The translations under genes and the position numbers were made by a program. The notes beneath the pieces are model-generated. The model searched no databases and was not told where the DNA came from. It was given only the letters and a program-made list of their open reading frames with translations. Shown piece after piece: positions 35,101 to 44,027 of a stretch of 64,000 nucleotides of DNA; within the stretch, counting starts at the first letter, position 1, and every line of letters begins with the position of its first letter. Origin of the DNA: Candidatus Saccharimonadota bacterium. Lineage in GTDB: Bacteria; Patescibacteriota; Saccharimonadia; Saccharimonadales; Saccharimonadaceae. The stretch spans positions 47,465-111,464 of the forward strand of contig JAACVZ010000001.1 of NCBI GenBank assembly GCA_009992235.1, read 5' to 3'.

Positions 35101-35134
35101 CTCCTTCATTATGGCACTTTGCTATAATGAGGAG

Positions 35135-36022
35135 ATGAGTAATGAACATCCACCACATCATGTTCCGGTTCTTCTCGACAGCGTTCTGTCGTTACTGTCT
35201 CCGAAAGCGGGTGAGTCGTATCTCGACTTAACTGCTGGGTACGGCGGTCACGCAGGTGCAATCATCGAGAAAACTAAGAACTATAAGGACAGTATGCTGG
35301 TTGATCGAGACGACTACGCAATTTCGCACCTGTCCTCTTTCGAACAACACGGCACTCGTCTTATGCATTCCGATTTTGTCGCAGCCGCCCAGGCGCTTGT
35401 GCAGGAGAAGAAGACATTTGACATAATCCTGATTGATTTGGGGGTGTCGTCACCACAGCTCGATCAGGGCGAACGAGGGTTTTCTTTTAAAAGGAATGGT
35501 CCACTCGATATGCGTATGGATAGGTCAACCGGTATTACTGCCGCGGAGCTTATCGACAACAGTACCATATCGGAGTTGGCGACAATCATTCACGAGTTTG
35601 GCGATGAGCCATACGGGCTTGCTCGGAAACTTGCGGAAGTTATTGTCACCAATCGGCCGTTTACAGATACAGAATCACTCGCAGAACTGATAAAGCAACA
35701 CCATCGTGGGAGACGGTCACGAATCCATCCCGCCACGCGTACTTTTCAAGCGCTCCGCATCGCGGTCAACGACGAACTCGGACAAGTGAAGACATTACTT
35801 CCGCTTATTCCTAGGCTTTTACACACAGGGGGTAGGGTAGGGGTTATTAGCTTCCATAGTCTCGAAGATCGTCTCGTTAAGCAATACCTTAAAGATCAGC
35901 GCGACGCTGGGTTTGAGGCAGAACTGACGGTTATTACCAAGAAACCTGTCGATGGAGCCACTTCAGATGTTCACAATCCGCGGTCTCGTAGCGCAAAGCT
36001 ACGTGTCGCAGTGAAAAAATAA
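35135..36022 (+). CDS. rsmH: 16S rRNA (cytosine-N4)-methyltransferase RsmH
   Basis: Methylates C1402 of 16S rRNA. The HVPVLLDSVLSLL start, LDLTAGYGGHAGAI SAM motif, DLGVSSPQLDQGERGFSF, THPATRTFQALRI-type segment (IHPATRTFQALRIAVNDEL) and SFHSLEDRLVKQ are all family signatures. About 295 aa from ATG 35135; TATAAT 35123-35128 ends 6 nt upstream, so a leaderless start fits better than the longer frame from 35111. Confidence 0.97.
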   Translation: MSNEHPPHHVPVLLDSVLSLLSPKAGESYLDLTAGYGGHAGAIIEKTKNYKDSMLVDRDDYAISHLSSFEQHGTRLMHSDFVAAAQALVQEKKTFDIILIDLGVSSPQLDQGERGFSFKRNGPLDMRMDRSTGITAAELIDNSTISELATIIHEFGDEPYGLARKLAEVIVTNRPFTDTESLAELIKQHHRGRRSRIHPATRTFQALRIAVNDELGQVKTLLPLIPRLLHTGGRVGVISFHSLEDRLVKQYLKDQRDAGFEAELTVITKKPVDGATSDVHNPRSRSAKLRVAVKK

Positions 36023-36044
36023 ACAAAAAAAGAAAGGGCAGTAT

Positions 36045-36110
36045 ATGCCAGTTCACATTACCGTTCGGTACGCCGATCAGCCACAAACAGTGGCCGTTCG
36101 CGTCAAATAA
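36045..36110 (+). CDS. Possible 21-aa small protein in the dcw cluster
   Basis: A short frame, MPVHITVRYADQPQTVAVRV plus a final Lys, follows rsmH by 22 bp with AGAAAGGGC upstream of the ATG and a hairpin after it. It looks like a beta-hairpin-forming peptide but is too short to be sure of. No homolog recognised. Confidence 0.35.
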   Translation: MPVHITVRYADQPQTVAVRVK

Positions 36111-36121
36111 CACACCCGTTT

Positions 36122-36149
36122 CCACCCGTCACCTCATAGCGACGGGTGG
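36122..36149 (+). terminator. GC-rich hairpin between rsmH and ftsL
   Basis: CCACCCGTC and GACGGGTGG form a perfect 9-bp stem with a 10-nt loop. No T-run follows, so it could be an attenuator or RNA-stability hairpin rather than a full terminator. Confidence 0.45.
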
Positions 36150-36191
36150 GGACACCAAAACAAAACATAAAAACGAAACAAACACCACCAC

Positions 36192-36542
36192 ATGTCCTAC
36201 CAACAAAACAATTATTACGTTAGTCGTCGACAGCAAAATTGGTCACGTAACCAAAACACAACTCGTTACACCTCAGCTGTAAAGCTAGGTCCCGTCACGC
36301 ACACAATTCTTGTAGCGCTGATGGTTGCTGTTCTTGGCCTCATTTATTTGACACAAGCAACACGTGCAACCGGTTACGATTACGAGGCCCAAGCGATTGA
36401 TTCTCAAATTGCCGAGCTCGATCAACAAAAGAGTGAGCTTGAAATTGAGAACGCTCGACTAACTGCTCTTGAGACAATTCGAAGCAGCAGTGTCGCTCGC
36501 GAAATGACCACTCCAGCATCGACAGAATACGTTAACCAGTAG
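36192..36542 (+). CDS. ftsL: FtsL-like cell division protein
   Basis: A 116-aa bitopic protein: basic, Asn/Gln-rich N-terminus, one membrane helix (about residues 35-58, THTILVALMVAVLGLIYL) and a short coiled coil outside (IAELDQQKSELEIENARLT). Sequence similarity to FtsL is always weak, but the topology and its place between rsmH and ftsI make the call. It would recruit FtsW-FtsI to the septum together with FtsQ/DivIB. Confidence 0.8.
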   Translation: MSYQQNNYYVSRRQQNWSRNQNTTRYTSAVKLGPVTHTILVALMVAVLGLIYLTQATRATGYDYEAQAIDSQIAELDQQKSELEIENARLTALETIRSSSVAREMTTPASTEYVNQ

Positions 36543-36549
36543 TTATTCT

Positions 36550-38295
36550 ATGAAGCAGACAGTCCTCTATACGAGACGATCTCGCATATTTGCCACAATC
36601 CTTTTGTTGATTGTGAGTATTTTTGTGGTGCGACTTTTCTATCTGCAAGTTATCCAACATGGACATTATGCAGCGCTTGCTGACCAAGAACAGCTCAAGA
36701 AAGAACGTATTCCTGCCATGAGGGGTCTTATTTATGCTAAAAGCGACGGAAAACCTAGTCTACTCGTTATGAACGAGACGGTGTATACGGTGTTTGCTGA
36801 CCCAGCAATCATTAAAGACAAGCAAGAAGTAGTCGACGTCATGAAGCGCGTGGCTGGCGGTAACCTCCGTACCGATTTTGAGGCGCTACTCGATAAAACA
36901 GATTCGCGCTACCAAATTATTGCGACAAAAGTAACGCGTCTTCAGGCTGACAAGATTAAAGAAGAAGGACTTTCGGGTGTAGGGTTCCAGGCAGTGAGCC
37001 AACGCGTGTATCCCGAGGGGTCATTGGCGGCCCAGGTTCTAGGGTTTGTTAACGGTGAAGGTGAGGGATTATACGGACTAGAGGGGTATATGGATGCCGA
37101 CCTTCAGGGAGTCGATGGCCGCCTTGAGACAGTTACTGACGTGAGCGATGTCCCGCTGACAATAGGCGACAGGAACGTCCGCGAACCGGCCCAGAACGGA
37201 GACAACATCGTCCTAACGATAGATAGAAATATTCAATCATACGCCGAGCAAGCGCTCGCGGCCGGTTTGAAGCGAACTGGTGCAACCAATGGAAGCGTGC
37301 TGATTATGGATCCAACTAGCGGTGAAATTATGGCAATGGCTAACTTGCCAACTTATAATCCGGCTGAGTATTTTAAGGTGACAGATGTGGCGCAGTTTAA
37401 TAACAACGCGATATCAAAGCCTTACGAGCCAGGTTCAGACGTTAAGACGTTAACGATGGCAACCGGTATTGATCAAGGCGTCGTCAAGCCAGAAGATACG
37501 TTTCTAAACACTGACGCTATAGAAATAGATGGTTGGACAATTGGAAATGCGACCAAGGGAAAAACGGGTATTATCTCGTTTCAGACAGCGTTGACGTGGT
37601 CCCTAAACACAGGCTTTGTTACTGTCGCGCAACGTCTTGGTGACGGTAAAACGATTACTCGCTCGGCTCGTGAGACGATGTATCAGTATTTTCACGATAG
37701 GTTTCGCTTAGGACAGTTAACTGGTATCGAGCTTGCTAATGAGGCGCCGGGCATTCTTTACGCGCCGGATCACCAAGAGGGAAATGCAATTCGATACGCG
37801 ACCATGGCCTTCGGTCAGGGGCTTGACGCCACACTTGTTCAGGTGACGGCTGGTTTCAGCGCCATGATTAACGGCGGAAGTTACTATACGCCAACTATTG
37901 TTGATGGTTATGTGGTTGATAATTCTTATGACCCAATTGATGCGCCAAAGCCGGTTGAGTCTGGGGTCGTGAAAGAGTCTACCTCTGATAGTATGCGTGC
38001 AATGATGGAGACAGCTAGGGCCTCATCGTTTGGATATCTTGATAGACAGGGGTACAAAATTGGTGGAAAAACAGGCACATCTCAGGTAGCCCGTGAAGAC
38101 GGCAGGGGATACAAAGACGATGAGTCAATTGCGACATATTTGGGTTATGGCGGCACGGATATGCCGGAATATGTCATAATGGTATCATTGTCAGGTGAAG
38201 GCCGAGAGCTTCAGGGTGCACGTGATGCACTTCCGGTTTTCACTGATATTTCAAACTGGATAATCGATTATTTAAAGATTCAACCGAAAGGGTAA
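36550..38295 (+). CDS. ftsI: Septal peptidoglycan transpeptidase FtsI (PBP2b/PBP3 class B)
   Basis: Class B penicillin-binding protein. One N-terminal membrane helix (about residues 12-35), a pedestal domain, and a transpeptidase domain with all three active-site motifs: SDVK (in PYEPGSDVKTLT), SLN (TWSLNTGFV) and KTG (IGGKTGTSQV). The SxxK motif reads SDVK instead of the common STFK/STMK, but Ser and Lys are kept. 581 aa is normal. It cross-links septal peptidoglycan made by FtsW. Confidence 0.95.
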   Translation: MKQTVLYTRRSRIFATILLLIVSIFVVRLFYLQVIQHGHYAALADQEQLKKERIPAMRGLIYAKSDGKPSLLVMNETVYTVFADPAIIKDKQEVVDVMKRVAGGNLRTDFEALLDKTDSRYQIIATKVTRLQADKIKEEGLSGVGFQAVSQRVYPEGSLAAQVLGFVNGEGEGLYGLEGYMDADLQGVDGRLETVTDVSDVPLTIGDRNVREPAQNGDNIVLTIDRNIQSYAEQALAAGLKRTGATNGSVLIMDPTSGEIMAMANLPTYNPAEYFKVTDVAQFNNNAISKPYEPGSDVKTLTMATGIDQGVVKPEDTFLNTDAIEIDGWTIGNATKGKTGIISFQTALTWSLNTGFVTVAQRLGDGKTITRSARETMYQYFHDRFRLGQLTGIELANEAPGILYAPDHQEGNAIRYATMAFGQGLDATLVQVTAGFSAMINGGSYYTPTIVDGYVVDNSYDPIDAPKPVESGVVKESTSDSMRAMMETARASSFGYLDRQGYKIGGKTGTSQVAREDGRGYKDDESIATYLGYGGTDMPEYVIMVSLSGEGRELQGARDALPVFTDISNWIIDYLKIQPKG

Positions 38296-38300
38296 CAGAC

Positions 38301-39335
38301 ATGGAACTTGTCACACAGGCATTCACCGACGCAACGCTCCGAATATTTCTTCTAAGCGTGGTAGCATTTATTTTGGCTATGATGCTAACGCCCGTTTACA
38401 CGTTTGCGGCGTACCGCTACAAGTTTTGGAAACGCCAACGGACAGCAAGTACGACCGGTGAGGCGTTGAAAGTGTTTACAAAGCTCCATGCGAACAAGTT
38501 TAAGCGAAACATTCCGACTATGGCTGGTATGATTTTTGTTCTCGTAATCGTAATTGTCACCTTCGTATTTAACCTTGACCGTCGTGAGACCTGGCTTCCG
38601 CTAGCAGCACTTGCCGGTGGTGCGTTTGTCGGTTTAATCGACGACATCATTAACATTCGAGGAAAAGGCAAGGGGGTCGCTGGCCTTCGTTCTCAAATAA
38701 AATTCTTAATGATTACTGCCATCGGCGTCGGGTTGGGTTGGTATTTCTTTGAAAGACTTGGCGTCAGCTCTGTACATGTACCATATATAGGTGACTGGGA
38801 CCTTGGCTGGCTAATAATTCCATTATTCGCCTTCGTAGTAGTTGCTACAGGCAACGCGGTAAACATCAGTGACGGCCTTGACGGTTTAGCCGGGGGGCTT
38901 GCAGCTACAGCTTTTGCTGGATTTGGTATTATAGCGCTACTTCAGGGAAACCCAATGCTTGCAGGCTTTTGCTTCACGGTAGTGGGCGCCTTACTGAGTT
39001 ACCTATGGTTCAATATATACCCGGCGCGCTTCTTCATGGGGGACGTCGGTAGTTTTGCGCTCGGAACATCTCTGGGTGTTGTCGCTATGCTAACAAATTC
39101 ATTGTTCATCCTCCCAATTATCGGCGCACTGTTCGTCGTCGAGGCCGGCTCAAGCCTGATACAAATCTTTAGCAAGCGGGTTTTTAAGCGAAAAGTTTTC
39201 ATTTCTGCACCAATTCATCACCACCTCGAGGCGACTGGTTGGCCTGAGACAAAAATTACTATGCGTTTCTGGGTGATTGCTTCGGTTACTTCGTTTCTTG
39301 GCGTGATGATCGCAATTACCGGAGGCATTGCCTAG
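38301..39335 (+). CDS. mraY: Phospho-MurNAc-pentapeptide transferase MraY
   Basis: Ten-helix membrane enzyme that links UDP-MurNAc-pentapeptide to undecaprenyl phosphate (lipid I). Signature segments: GFVGLIDDIINIRGKGKGV-like (GGAFVGLIDDIINIRGKG), NAVNISDGLDGLAGG, FMGDVGSFALG and the cytoplasmic HHHLEATGWPE. 344 aa. The usual flanking genes murE, murF and murD are missing from this copy of the cluster. Confidence 0.97.
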   Translation: MELVTQAFTDATLRIFLLSVVAFILAMMLTPVYTFAAYRYKFWKRQRTASTTGEALKVFTKLHANKFKRNIPTMAGMIFVLVIVIVTFVFNLDRRETWLPLAALAGGAFVGLIDDIINIRGKGKGVAGLRSQIKFLMITAIGVGLGWYFFERLGVSSVHVPYIGDWDLGWLIIPLFAFVVVATGNAVNISDGLDGLAGGLAATAFAGFGIIALLQGNPMLAGFCFTVVGALLSYLWFNIYPARFFMGDVGSFALGTSLGVVAMLTNSLFILPIIGALFVVEAGSSLIQIFSKRVFKRKVFISAPIHHHLEATGWPETKITMRFWVIASVTSFLGVMIAITGGIA

Positions 39336-39336
39336 C

Positions 39337-40629
39337 ATGGAGCAGGGGTGGCGTCGGCAGCGATCTGCCTCTCCTTCTGGTAGCGGCAGCGTCGTTGTAA
39401 GAAAGCATCGCCCCGACCACCTAATCGCACTATATGCCGGCATGTTAATGCTGATTGGCCTTGTTCTCATTTATGCCATCGGCCCACAGCGAGCAAATGT
39501 ACTCAATAGCGTATTTGGCTATGACTATAGCGATACCTATTTTTTTGTTAAACAGCTTGTTAGCTTTGTTTTGGCGGTTGGTTCGTTCGTTTTCTTTGCC
39601 ATGCTTCCGTATAAGTGGGTGACAAGATACGCTACGCAGCTGCTTATATTAGGGCTACTAGCGAGTGTAATTTTGGCAATCGCAGCTTGGGCAGGTTTGC
39701 CTATTGTCCAGACGGCTAACGGAGCAACTCGTTGGTTTGACTTTGGTCCGCTAGGAACGCTTCAGCCCGCCGAGGTGCTCAAGTTTGGTGTATTGGCGTA
39801 TGTTGCCGTATTCTTAGCGAAAAAAGCCAAGGAGGGGCCTGTAAACGATTGGAAGAACACGCTGTATCCTGTCATGGCGGTGACAAGTTTGTCGCTTCTT
39901 CTGATTGTTGTCGTCCAAAAGGATCTCGGTACCGGAATCGCACTTGCAGCGATTGTCTTTAGCATGTTATTTATTGCCGGGTTAAGTTGGCGTAATGTCG
40001 CTGTTCTCTCGGGTGCGTTACTTGTTATTGGCTTGTTGCTTATTGTTAGTGCTCCGCATCGAATGGAGCGGGTGATGACGTATCTACAGGGCGATAGCTC
40101 AACGACTCAGGACGATGGGACCTACCACATTCAACAGGCAAAAATTGCGCTTGGGTCTGGAGGGTTGTTCGGGGTTGGTATTGGCGAGAGCGTCCAGGCG
40201 TCGGGGTATCTGCCCGAGGCAATTAATGACTCAATTTTTGCCGTGTTCGGAGAAACTTTTGGCTTCGTAGGTACGATGGCGCTCATTGTGTTATTCGTAG
40301 CGTTACTGATGCGGATGTTGCGGGTGATGGATCGGCTTGCCGACCTTCGTCTTAAGTTGCTTGTCGCTGGTGTCTTTGGATGGTTTGGTGCGCATGTTAT
40401 TCTTAATATAGCAGCGATGATTGGTATTTTTCCGCTTACCGGAATTACCTTACCGCTTCTGAGCTACGGGGGGACGAGCATGGTGTTTATGACCGCTGCG
40501 CTTGGGCTCGTGTATCAGCTATCTCGGTATACCGTTCACGAATCACGAATAAAGGAGGAAACGCATGAAGATTCTCGCAGTCGGCGGGGGGTCGGGCGGA
40601 CACGTAACGCCAGTCGTCGCAGTTCTTAG
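39337..40629 (+). CDS. ftsW: FtsW/RodA-family peptidoglycan glycosyltransferase
   Basis: SEDS-family polymerase with about ten membrane helices. Conserved segments include TRWFDFGPLGTLQPAEVLKF, KDLGTGIAL and the C-terminal LPLLSYGGTSMV. From its location between mraY and murG it is FtsW rather than RodA. The chosen ATG lies just after the mraY stop; a TTG at 39328 is the alternative. Its 3' end overlaps murG by 65 bp, an unusually long overlap. Confidence 0.93.
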   Translation: MEQGWRRQRSASPSGSGSVVVRKHRPDHLIALYAGMLMLIGLVLIYAIGPQRANVLNSVFGYDYSDTYFFVKQLVSFVLAVGSFVFFAMLPYKWVTRYATQLLILGLLASVILAIAAWAGLPIVQTANGATRWFDFGPLGTLQPAEVLKFGVLAYVAVFLAKKAKEGPVNDWKNTLYPVMAVTSLSLLLIVVVQKDLGTGIALAAIVFSMLFIAGLSWRNVAVLSGALLVIGLLLIVSAPHRMERVMTYLQGDSSTTQDDGTYHIQQAKIALGSGGLFGVGIGESVQASGYLPEAINDSIFAVFGETFGFVGTMALIVLFVALLMRMLRVMDRLADLRLKLLVAGVFGWFGAHVILNIAAMIGIFPLTGITLPLLSYGGTSMVFMTAALGLVYQLSRYTVHESRIKEETHEDSRSRRGVGRTRNASRRSS

Positions 40630-41713
40630 AGAGCTATCGGTTCTACATCCGAGAGCTGAAATGCGCTTTTGGTGTGATAGACGCTTCGCTCCTCAGGCAC
40701 GCTTGAGTATGGCTGCATTTGGTGACGGTATTCCGACTCAAACCATTGTGGCTGGAAAATTACGTCGGTATCACCACCTCTCTTTGTGGCAGCACATTAC
40801 TTGGCCATCATTAATGTTCAGGAACATTGGCGATGCATTTTTAGTCGGCGTCGGTGTATTACAGAGTCTCGCAAAGCTTATTTTGTGGCGCCCCGATGTT
40901 GTCTTCACTAAGGGTGGCTATGTCTGCCTTCCGGTGGGCATTGCGGCGCATATTCTACGTATACCGCTAGTTATTCACGATTCCGACGCACATCCTGGCT
41001 TAACTAACCGCGCCCTCTCTAAATGGGCGACTTATATCGCAACTGGTGCACCGCTTGAATACTATGAGTACCCAAAGCATAAATCGAGTTATGTTGGCAT
41101 ACCTATCGATAGTCAATTTAGGATATATACAAAGGACGAGCAGAAAAAGGCAAAAGCAGAGTGGGGGATGCATCCTGACTACCCGCTTCTCGTAGTTACC
41201 GGCGGTGGTCTTGGGGCGAAGCGCATAAACGATGCGATTGCGCGCGCACTGCATGAGTTTCTCGAGTTTACCTCTGTTATTTTAGTCGCTGGGGCAGGGC
41301 AGTATGATGAGCTTCGGGCTCTTATGCCGGCCGATAGCAATCGCTTCCAGCTATATCCGTTTATAGCGACAATGCCGAAACTTTTAGCTGCGGCAGATGC
41401 CGTGGTAACCCGGGCTGGCGCAACGACTATTCTTGAATTGTCGGCTTCATATAAGCCAACAATTTTAGTACCAAATGCGAAGTTGACAGGCGGGCATCAG
41501 TTGAAGAATGCAAAAGTCTATGAAGACGCTAAGGCGGTAATTGTCGTAGATGAGGAGGAGCTACTTGCTTCTGCGGACGTACTGGTGAGTGCAGTGAAAG
41601 ATCTTATTGATAATCCCCAAAAAGCCAATGCAATGGCAAAGCGATTTGGCGAGTTTGCGAAACCTCGAGCCGCTCAAGATGTTGCGAAGCTTATTTTGAA
41701 GGCAAGGAAGTAG
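40565..41713 (+). CDS. murG: Lipid II synthase MurG
   Basis: GT28-family N-acetylglucosaminyltransferase that turns lipid I to lipid II at the membrane. The N-terminal glycine-rich loop (GGGSGGHVTPVVAV), VIHDSDAHPGLTNR and the C-terminal RAGATTILELSA donor-binding segment are present. 382 aa is slightly longer than usual because of an insertion around residues 60-100. AAAGGAGGAAACGC precedes the ATG, a strong ribosome site inside the end of ftsW. Confidence 0.95.
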   Translation: MKILAVGGGSGGHVTPVVAVLRELSVLHPRAEMRFWCDRRFAPQARLSMAAFGDGIPTQTIVAGKLRRYHHLSLWQHITWPSLMFRNIGDAFLVGVGVLQSLAKLILWRPDVVFTKGGYVCLPVGIAAHILRIPLVIHDSDAHPGLTNRALSKWATYIATGAPLEYYEYPKHKSSYVGIPIDSQFRIYTKDEQKKAKAEWGMHPDYPLLVVTGGGLGAKRINDAIARALHEFLEFTSVILVAGAGQYDELRALMPADSNRFQLYPFIATMPKLLAAADAVVTRAGATTILELSASYKPTILVPNAKLTGGHQLKNAKVYEDAKAVIVVDEEELLASADVLVSAVKDLIDNPQKANAMAKRFGEFAKPRAAQDVAKLILKARK

Positions 41714-41716
41714 CTC

Positions 41717-42592
41717 GTGGCACGAATTGGTGGGAAGCGAGAGCACGAGCAGGTCGACGGTCAATTCCGTCGTAATAAAACGCTGTCTGGTGTATCGAGC
41801 CGACGTCCGCAAACCGAGGAATCTCCCCGGCACCATGTTCATCATTTAACGATTCGTCGCCGGAAAGTTGGCGGTGTATTTTTGGCTTCATTCTTTTCGG
41901 TGGTTGTACTTGGGCTACTGCTAACACAGTTTACTGCGCAGGTTGCTTTGGTTGGTACTTCGTCTCAAACCGTACAGTCTATTGACGCTCAAAAAGATGC
42001 ATATAAAGAGGTGATACAAACCTACTTTGGCATTAACCCGGCCGAGCGGTTGCGCTTCTTGTTGAATGAAGTCGCCCTGACCGACTATGTCTCTTCGTTT
42101 CATCCAGAGGTGTCTCGTGTTGAAATATCGCAGTCCACTGCAATGATTGAAACAACTTTTTCTATTGCATTTCGTGAGCCGGTTGCCGGTTGGCGAATAC
42201 GCGACACACAGTCGTACGTTGATAGCCAGGGAGTTGTTTTTAGCAAGAATTATTTTGGGACACCACCAGTGCAGATTGTTGATCAAAGCGGCATTAACCC
42301 AGAGCAGGGGACCCCTGTTGCAAGTACTCGATTGCTTGGGTTTGTGGGAAGGGTAGTGGCGCTGAGCAAGGGTAGGGGATATACGGCTGTTGAGGTCATA
42401 CTACCGGCCGATACGACGCGTCGCCTCGACGTTAAGTTTAAGAGCGTAGGACCCGCTGTGCGATTTTCAGTCGACAGGGGAGCAGGGGAGCAGGTCGACG
42501 ATATGGTTCCGTCGCTGCAGTATATTTCCGAGCGCGGCTTGAAGCCGAGCTACGTCGATGTACGGGTTGCCGGCAGAACGGTATATCGCTAG
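41717..42592 (+). CDS. ftsQ: FtsQ/DivIB-type cell division protein
   Basis: 291-aa bitopic protein: a basic cytoplasmic tail of about 50 residues, one membrane helix (about 52-75), then a POTRA domain whose start is YFGINPAERLRFL and a beta domain typical of FtsQ. It completes the FtsQLB scaffold; no FtsB candidate is adjacent. GTG start, three bases after the murG stop. ftsA and ftsZ, normally next, are absent here. Confidence 0.82.
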   Translation: MARIGGKREHEQVDGQFRRNKTLSGVSSRRPQTEESPRHHVHHLTIRRRKVGGVFLASFFSVVVLGLLLTQFTAQVALVGTSSQTVQSIDAQKDAYKEVIQTYFGINPAERLRFLLNEVALTDYVSSFHPEVSRVEISQSTAMIETTFSIAFREPVAGWRIRDTQSYVDSQGVVFSKNYFGTPPVQIVDQSGINPEQGTPVASTRLLGFVGRVVALSKGRGYTAVEVILPADTTRRLDVKFKSVGPAVRFSVDRGAGEQVDDMVPSLQYISERGLKPSYVDVRVAGRTVYR

Positions 42593-42735
42593 AGAAGCGC
42601 CGTTAGCGCTCACAGTGCGTGCATGCTGGATAAAAAGCGGTACTCTCTTCCCCTCCAATTTTGTTGAGGCATGTTCTATTTATGTTCGTTTTCTATTTTG
42701 ATGAAAAAACTATACAGTAAAACCAAAAGTTGCAT

Positions 42736-42852
42736 ATGTCAAAAAGTAGGAAAGTGAAGCAGGAGGGAAGAGCCGTGAAACAATTTGTTTACAAAGTCAA
42801 ATACGGCGCCAGGCGCTTGCTGGGCAATGTGGATAAGTCTAGCTGTTGTTAA
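42736..42852 (+). CDS. Possible 38-aa cationic peptide with C-terminal Cys-Cys
   Basis: The frame from ATG 42736, or the shorter 25-aa form from GTG 42775, ends in GNVDKSSCC. CAGGAGGGAAG lies 6 nt before the GTG, among the best ribosome sites in the window. It is rich in Lys, Arg and Val and has the central motif VKYGARRLLG. Either a secreted/toxin-like peptide, a peptide precursor, or chance. No family recognised. Confidence 0.4.
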   Translation: MSKSRKVKQEGRAVKQFVYKVKYGARRLLGNVDKSSCC

Positions 42853-42854
42853 TA

Positions 42855-42911
42855 ATGTATAAGGCTTTCATGCGGGTGGTCCGGACAGTAAGGCTACATA
42901 GATGCAACTAA
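42855..42911 (+). CDS. Possible 18-aa cationic peptide
   Basis: ATG two bases after the preceding peptide stop; the frame MYKAFMRVVRTVRLHRCN carries a strong positive charge and one Cys. Listed only because it directly follows the other cationic frame. Confidence 0.2.
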   Translation: MYKAFMRVVRTVRLHRCN

Positions 42912-43358
42912 GTGTAGTGACAGTTAACGGTTGCGTAGTAGTATATATGGGCCATCTGGGCCAATAGTCGTTCCTACTGCCCTGCAGAAGAGGCATTGGT
43001 AGTCATCTATTGTATATATAATGTGTGTCGTAAAAGATACATTGTGCGACGTTAAGTCTATAGCAATGAGTTGAGTTGTCATGCCTCTCTTTTGTTCCTG
43101 TATGTCGCGATTTTTTGTATGTGCCCTACGATTTGGTTCTTGTGCTCGCCTGCCAGCTAGGTCTGCTCCGTTACTTGCTTTGCTATGCGTTTGTATGTGG
43201 CTTGGGTTTGATCATTATACGACCGGCTTTAGGCTTTACAGAGGTCGACCCCTGTTAACACCTTAGCAAACTGATGTTCCATTTTTGTTCACTTCTTTTT
43301 GTTGGCGACAAGAAACGCTAACGTAGTGCCGATGGCGGTTCTACCGAAGAAGTGATTG

Positions 43359-44027
43359 TTAAGCGCGAGCGGTTGTAGCGAGTGAAATAATTTCTTCAGC
43401 GTTTAAGCGACGAAGTTCTAGGATGTCCCTCCCGGTTTCTTTGAGTACACGGTCTACCAACCAGGTGCCGGTTTTGTACATTTTCCAGCGTTGTTTGTCG
43501 TTCGGGTCCCAGAAGGCCCATTGGTAGTATGTTTCGTGGTCAGTCTCTTCGTAATCCTTCTTTGTAATTTTCGCAAGGCTGTCGCGCCATTGGTTGAGCT
43601 GCTCATCGCTGTGTTGCGAGTAATCGCCCCAGAGCGGGGTGACGCCAGCATACTCACGTTCGAATATTGTTCCACAGCCCTCGTAGATGCCGTTTTCTAG
43701 CGCCGTCTTATATTGGTTAACTGGTCGCTGATCGGTGTGTCCTTGCACCATATGATAGGCTTCGTGGAACATGGTACCTCGAAGGTTCTTGCGCCAGGCT
43801 TCTTTGTCGGTGAAGTCTGGGTCGAAAGAGAGGGTCATGATGTCTGGCGCGTAAGCAAATCCTCCACTACCGGTTTCTGGAATCATATGCTGGTTATCTA
43901 GCCAGATAGAGACATCTTCGGGCAGTTCAGGAAGTAGTCCCCTCACCTCTTTTAGGTTAGCTTCAACGTGAGCCTCGACGAGTGGCTTGAGGTGGATCTC
44001 TGGGGCGTCGGGGATGAAAGTGGTCAT
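43359..44027 (-). CDS. DUF2268-type putative Zn-dependent protease
   Basis: 222-aa soluble protein with an HExxH zinc motif (FHEAYHMVQG) and a likely third ligand Glu in NGIYEGCGTIFERE, which is the layout of the DUF2268 predicted protease family. No signal peptide. Its ATG overlaps the stop of the NTF2-like gene by four bases, so the two are coupled. Substrate unknown. Confidence 0.75.
   Translation of the reverse strand: MTTFIPDAPEIHLKPLVEAHVEANLKEVRGLLPELPEDVSIWLDNQHMIPETGSGGFAYAPDIMTLSFDPDFTDKEAWRKNLRGTMFHEAYHMVQGHTDQRPVNQYKTALENGIYEGCGTIFEREYAGVTPLWGDYSQHSDEQLNQWRDSLAKITKKDYEETDHETYYQWAFWDPNDKQRWKMYKTGTWLVDRVLKETGRDILELRRLNAEEIISLATTARA

Larger units (their letters stand above)
34718..35122. 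other. Intergenic region mraZ-rsmH, no gene seen
   Basis: About 400 bp without a convincing coding frame on the plus strand; the frame on the minus strand reading into mraZ is a shadow. It contains a terminator-like hairpin (35030-35051) and an inverted repeat next to the rsmH promoter (35072-35100). Splitting mraZ from rsmH by such a gap is unusual and means that rsmH has its own promoter. Confidence 0.6.
42593..43358. other. Long intergenic region after the dcw cluster
   Basis: About 770 bp with no recognisable protein gene. It holds a hairpin AGCGCCGTTAGCGCT after ftsQ, two possible tiny cationic peptide frames (42736-42911), a stretch at 43081-43200 that is notably poor in A on the plus strand, and an inverted repeat CACTTCTT/AAGAAGTG (43290-43354). 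The two overlapping frames of about 60 codons at 43076-43266 look like chance. The region could hold a non-coding RNA but I see no clear promoter-terminator pair. Confidence 0.5.

Noticed and set aside
43076..43266. Two overlapping hydrophobic frames of about 60 codons
   Set aside because: They overlap in different frames, have odd Cys-rich composition, no ribosome site and no -10 at the leaderless distance; more likely the result of a locally A-poor sequence.
43290..43354. Inverted repeat CACTTCTT...AAGAAGTG as a further structured element
   Set aside because: Only 8 bp with a 49-nt gap and no convincing inner pairing; could be chance.
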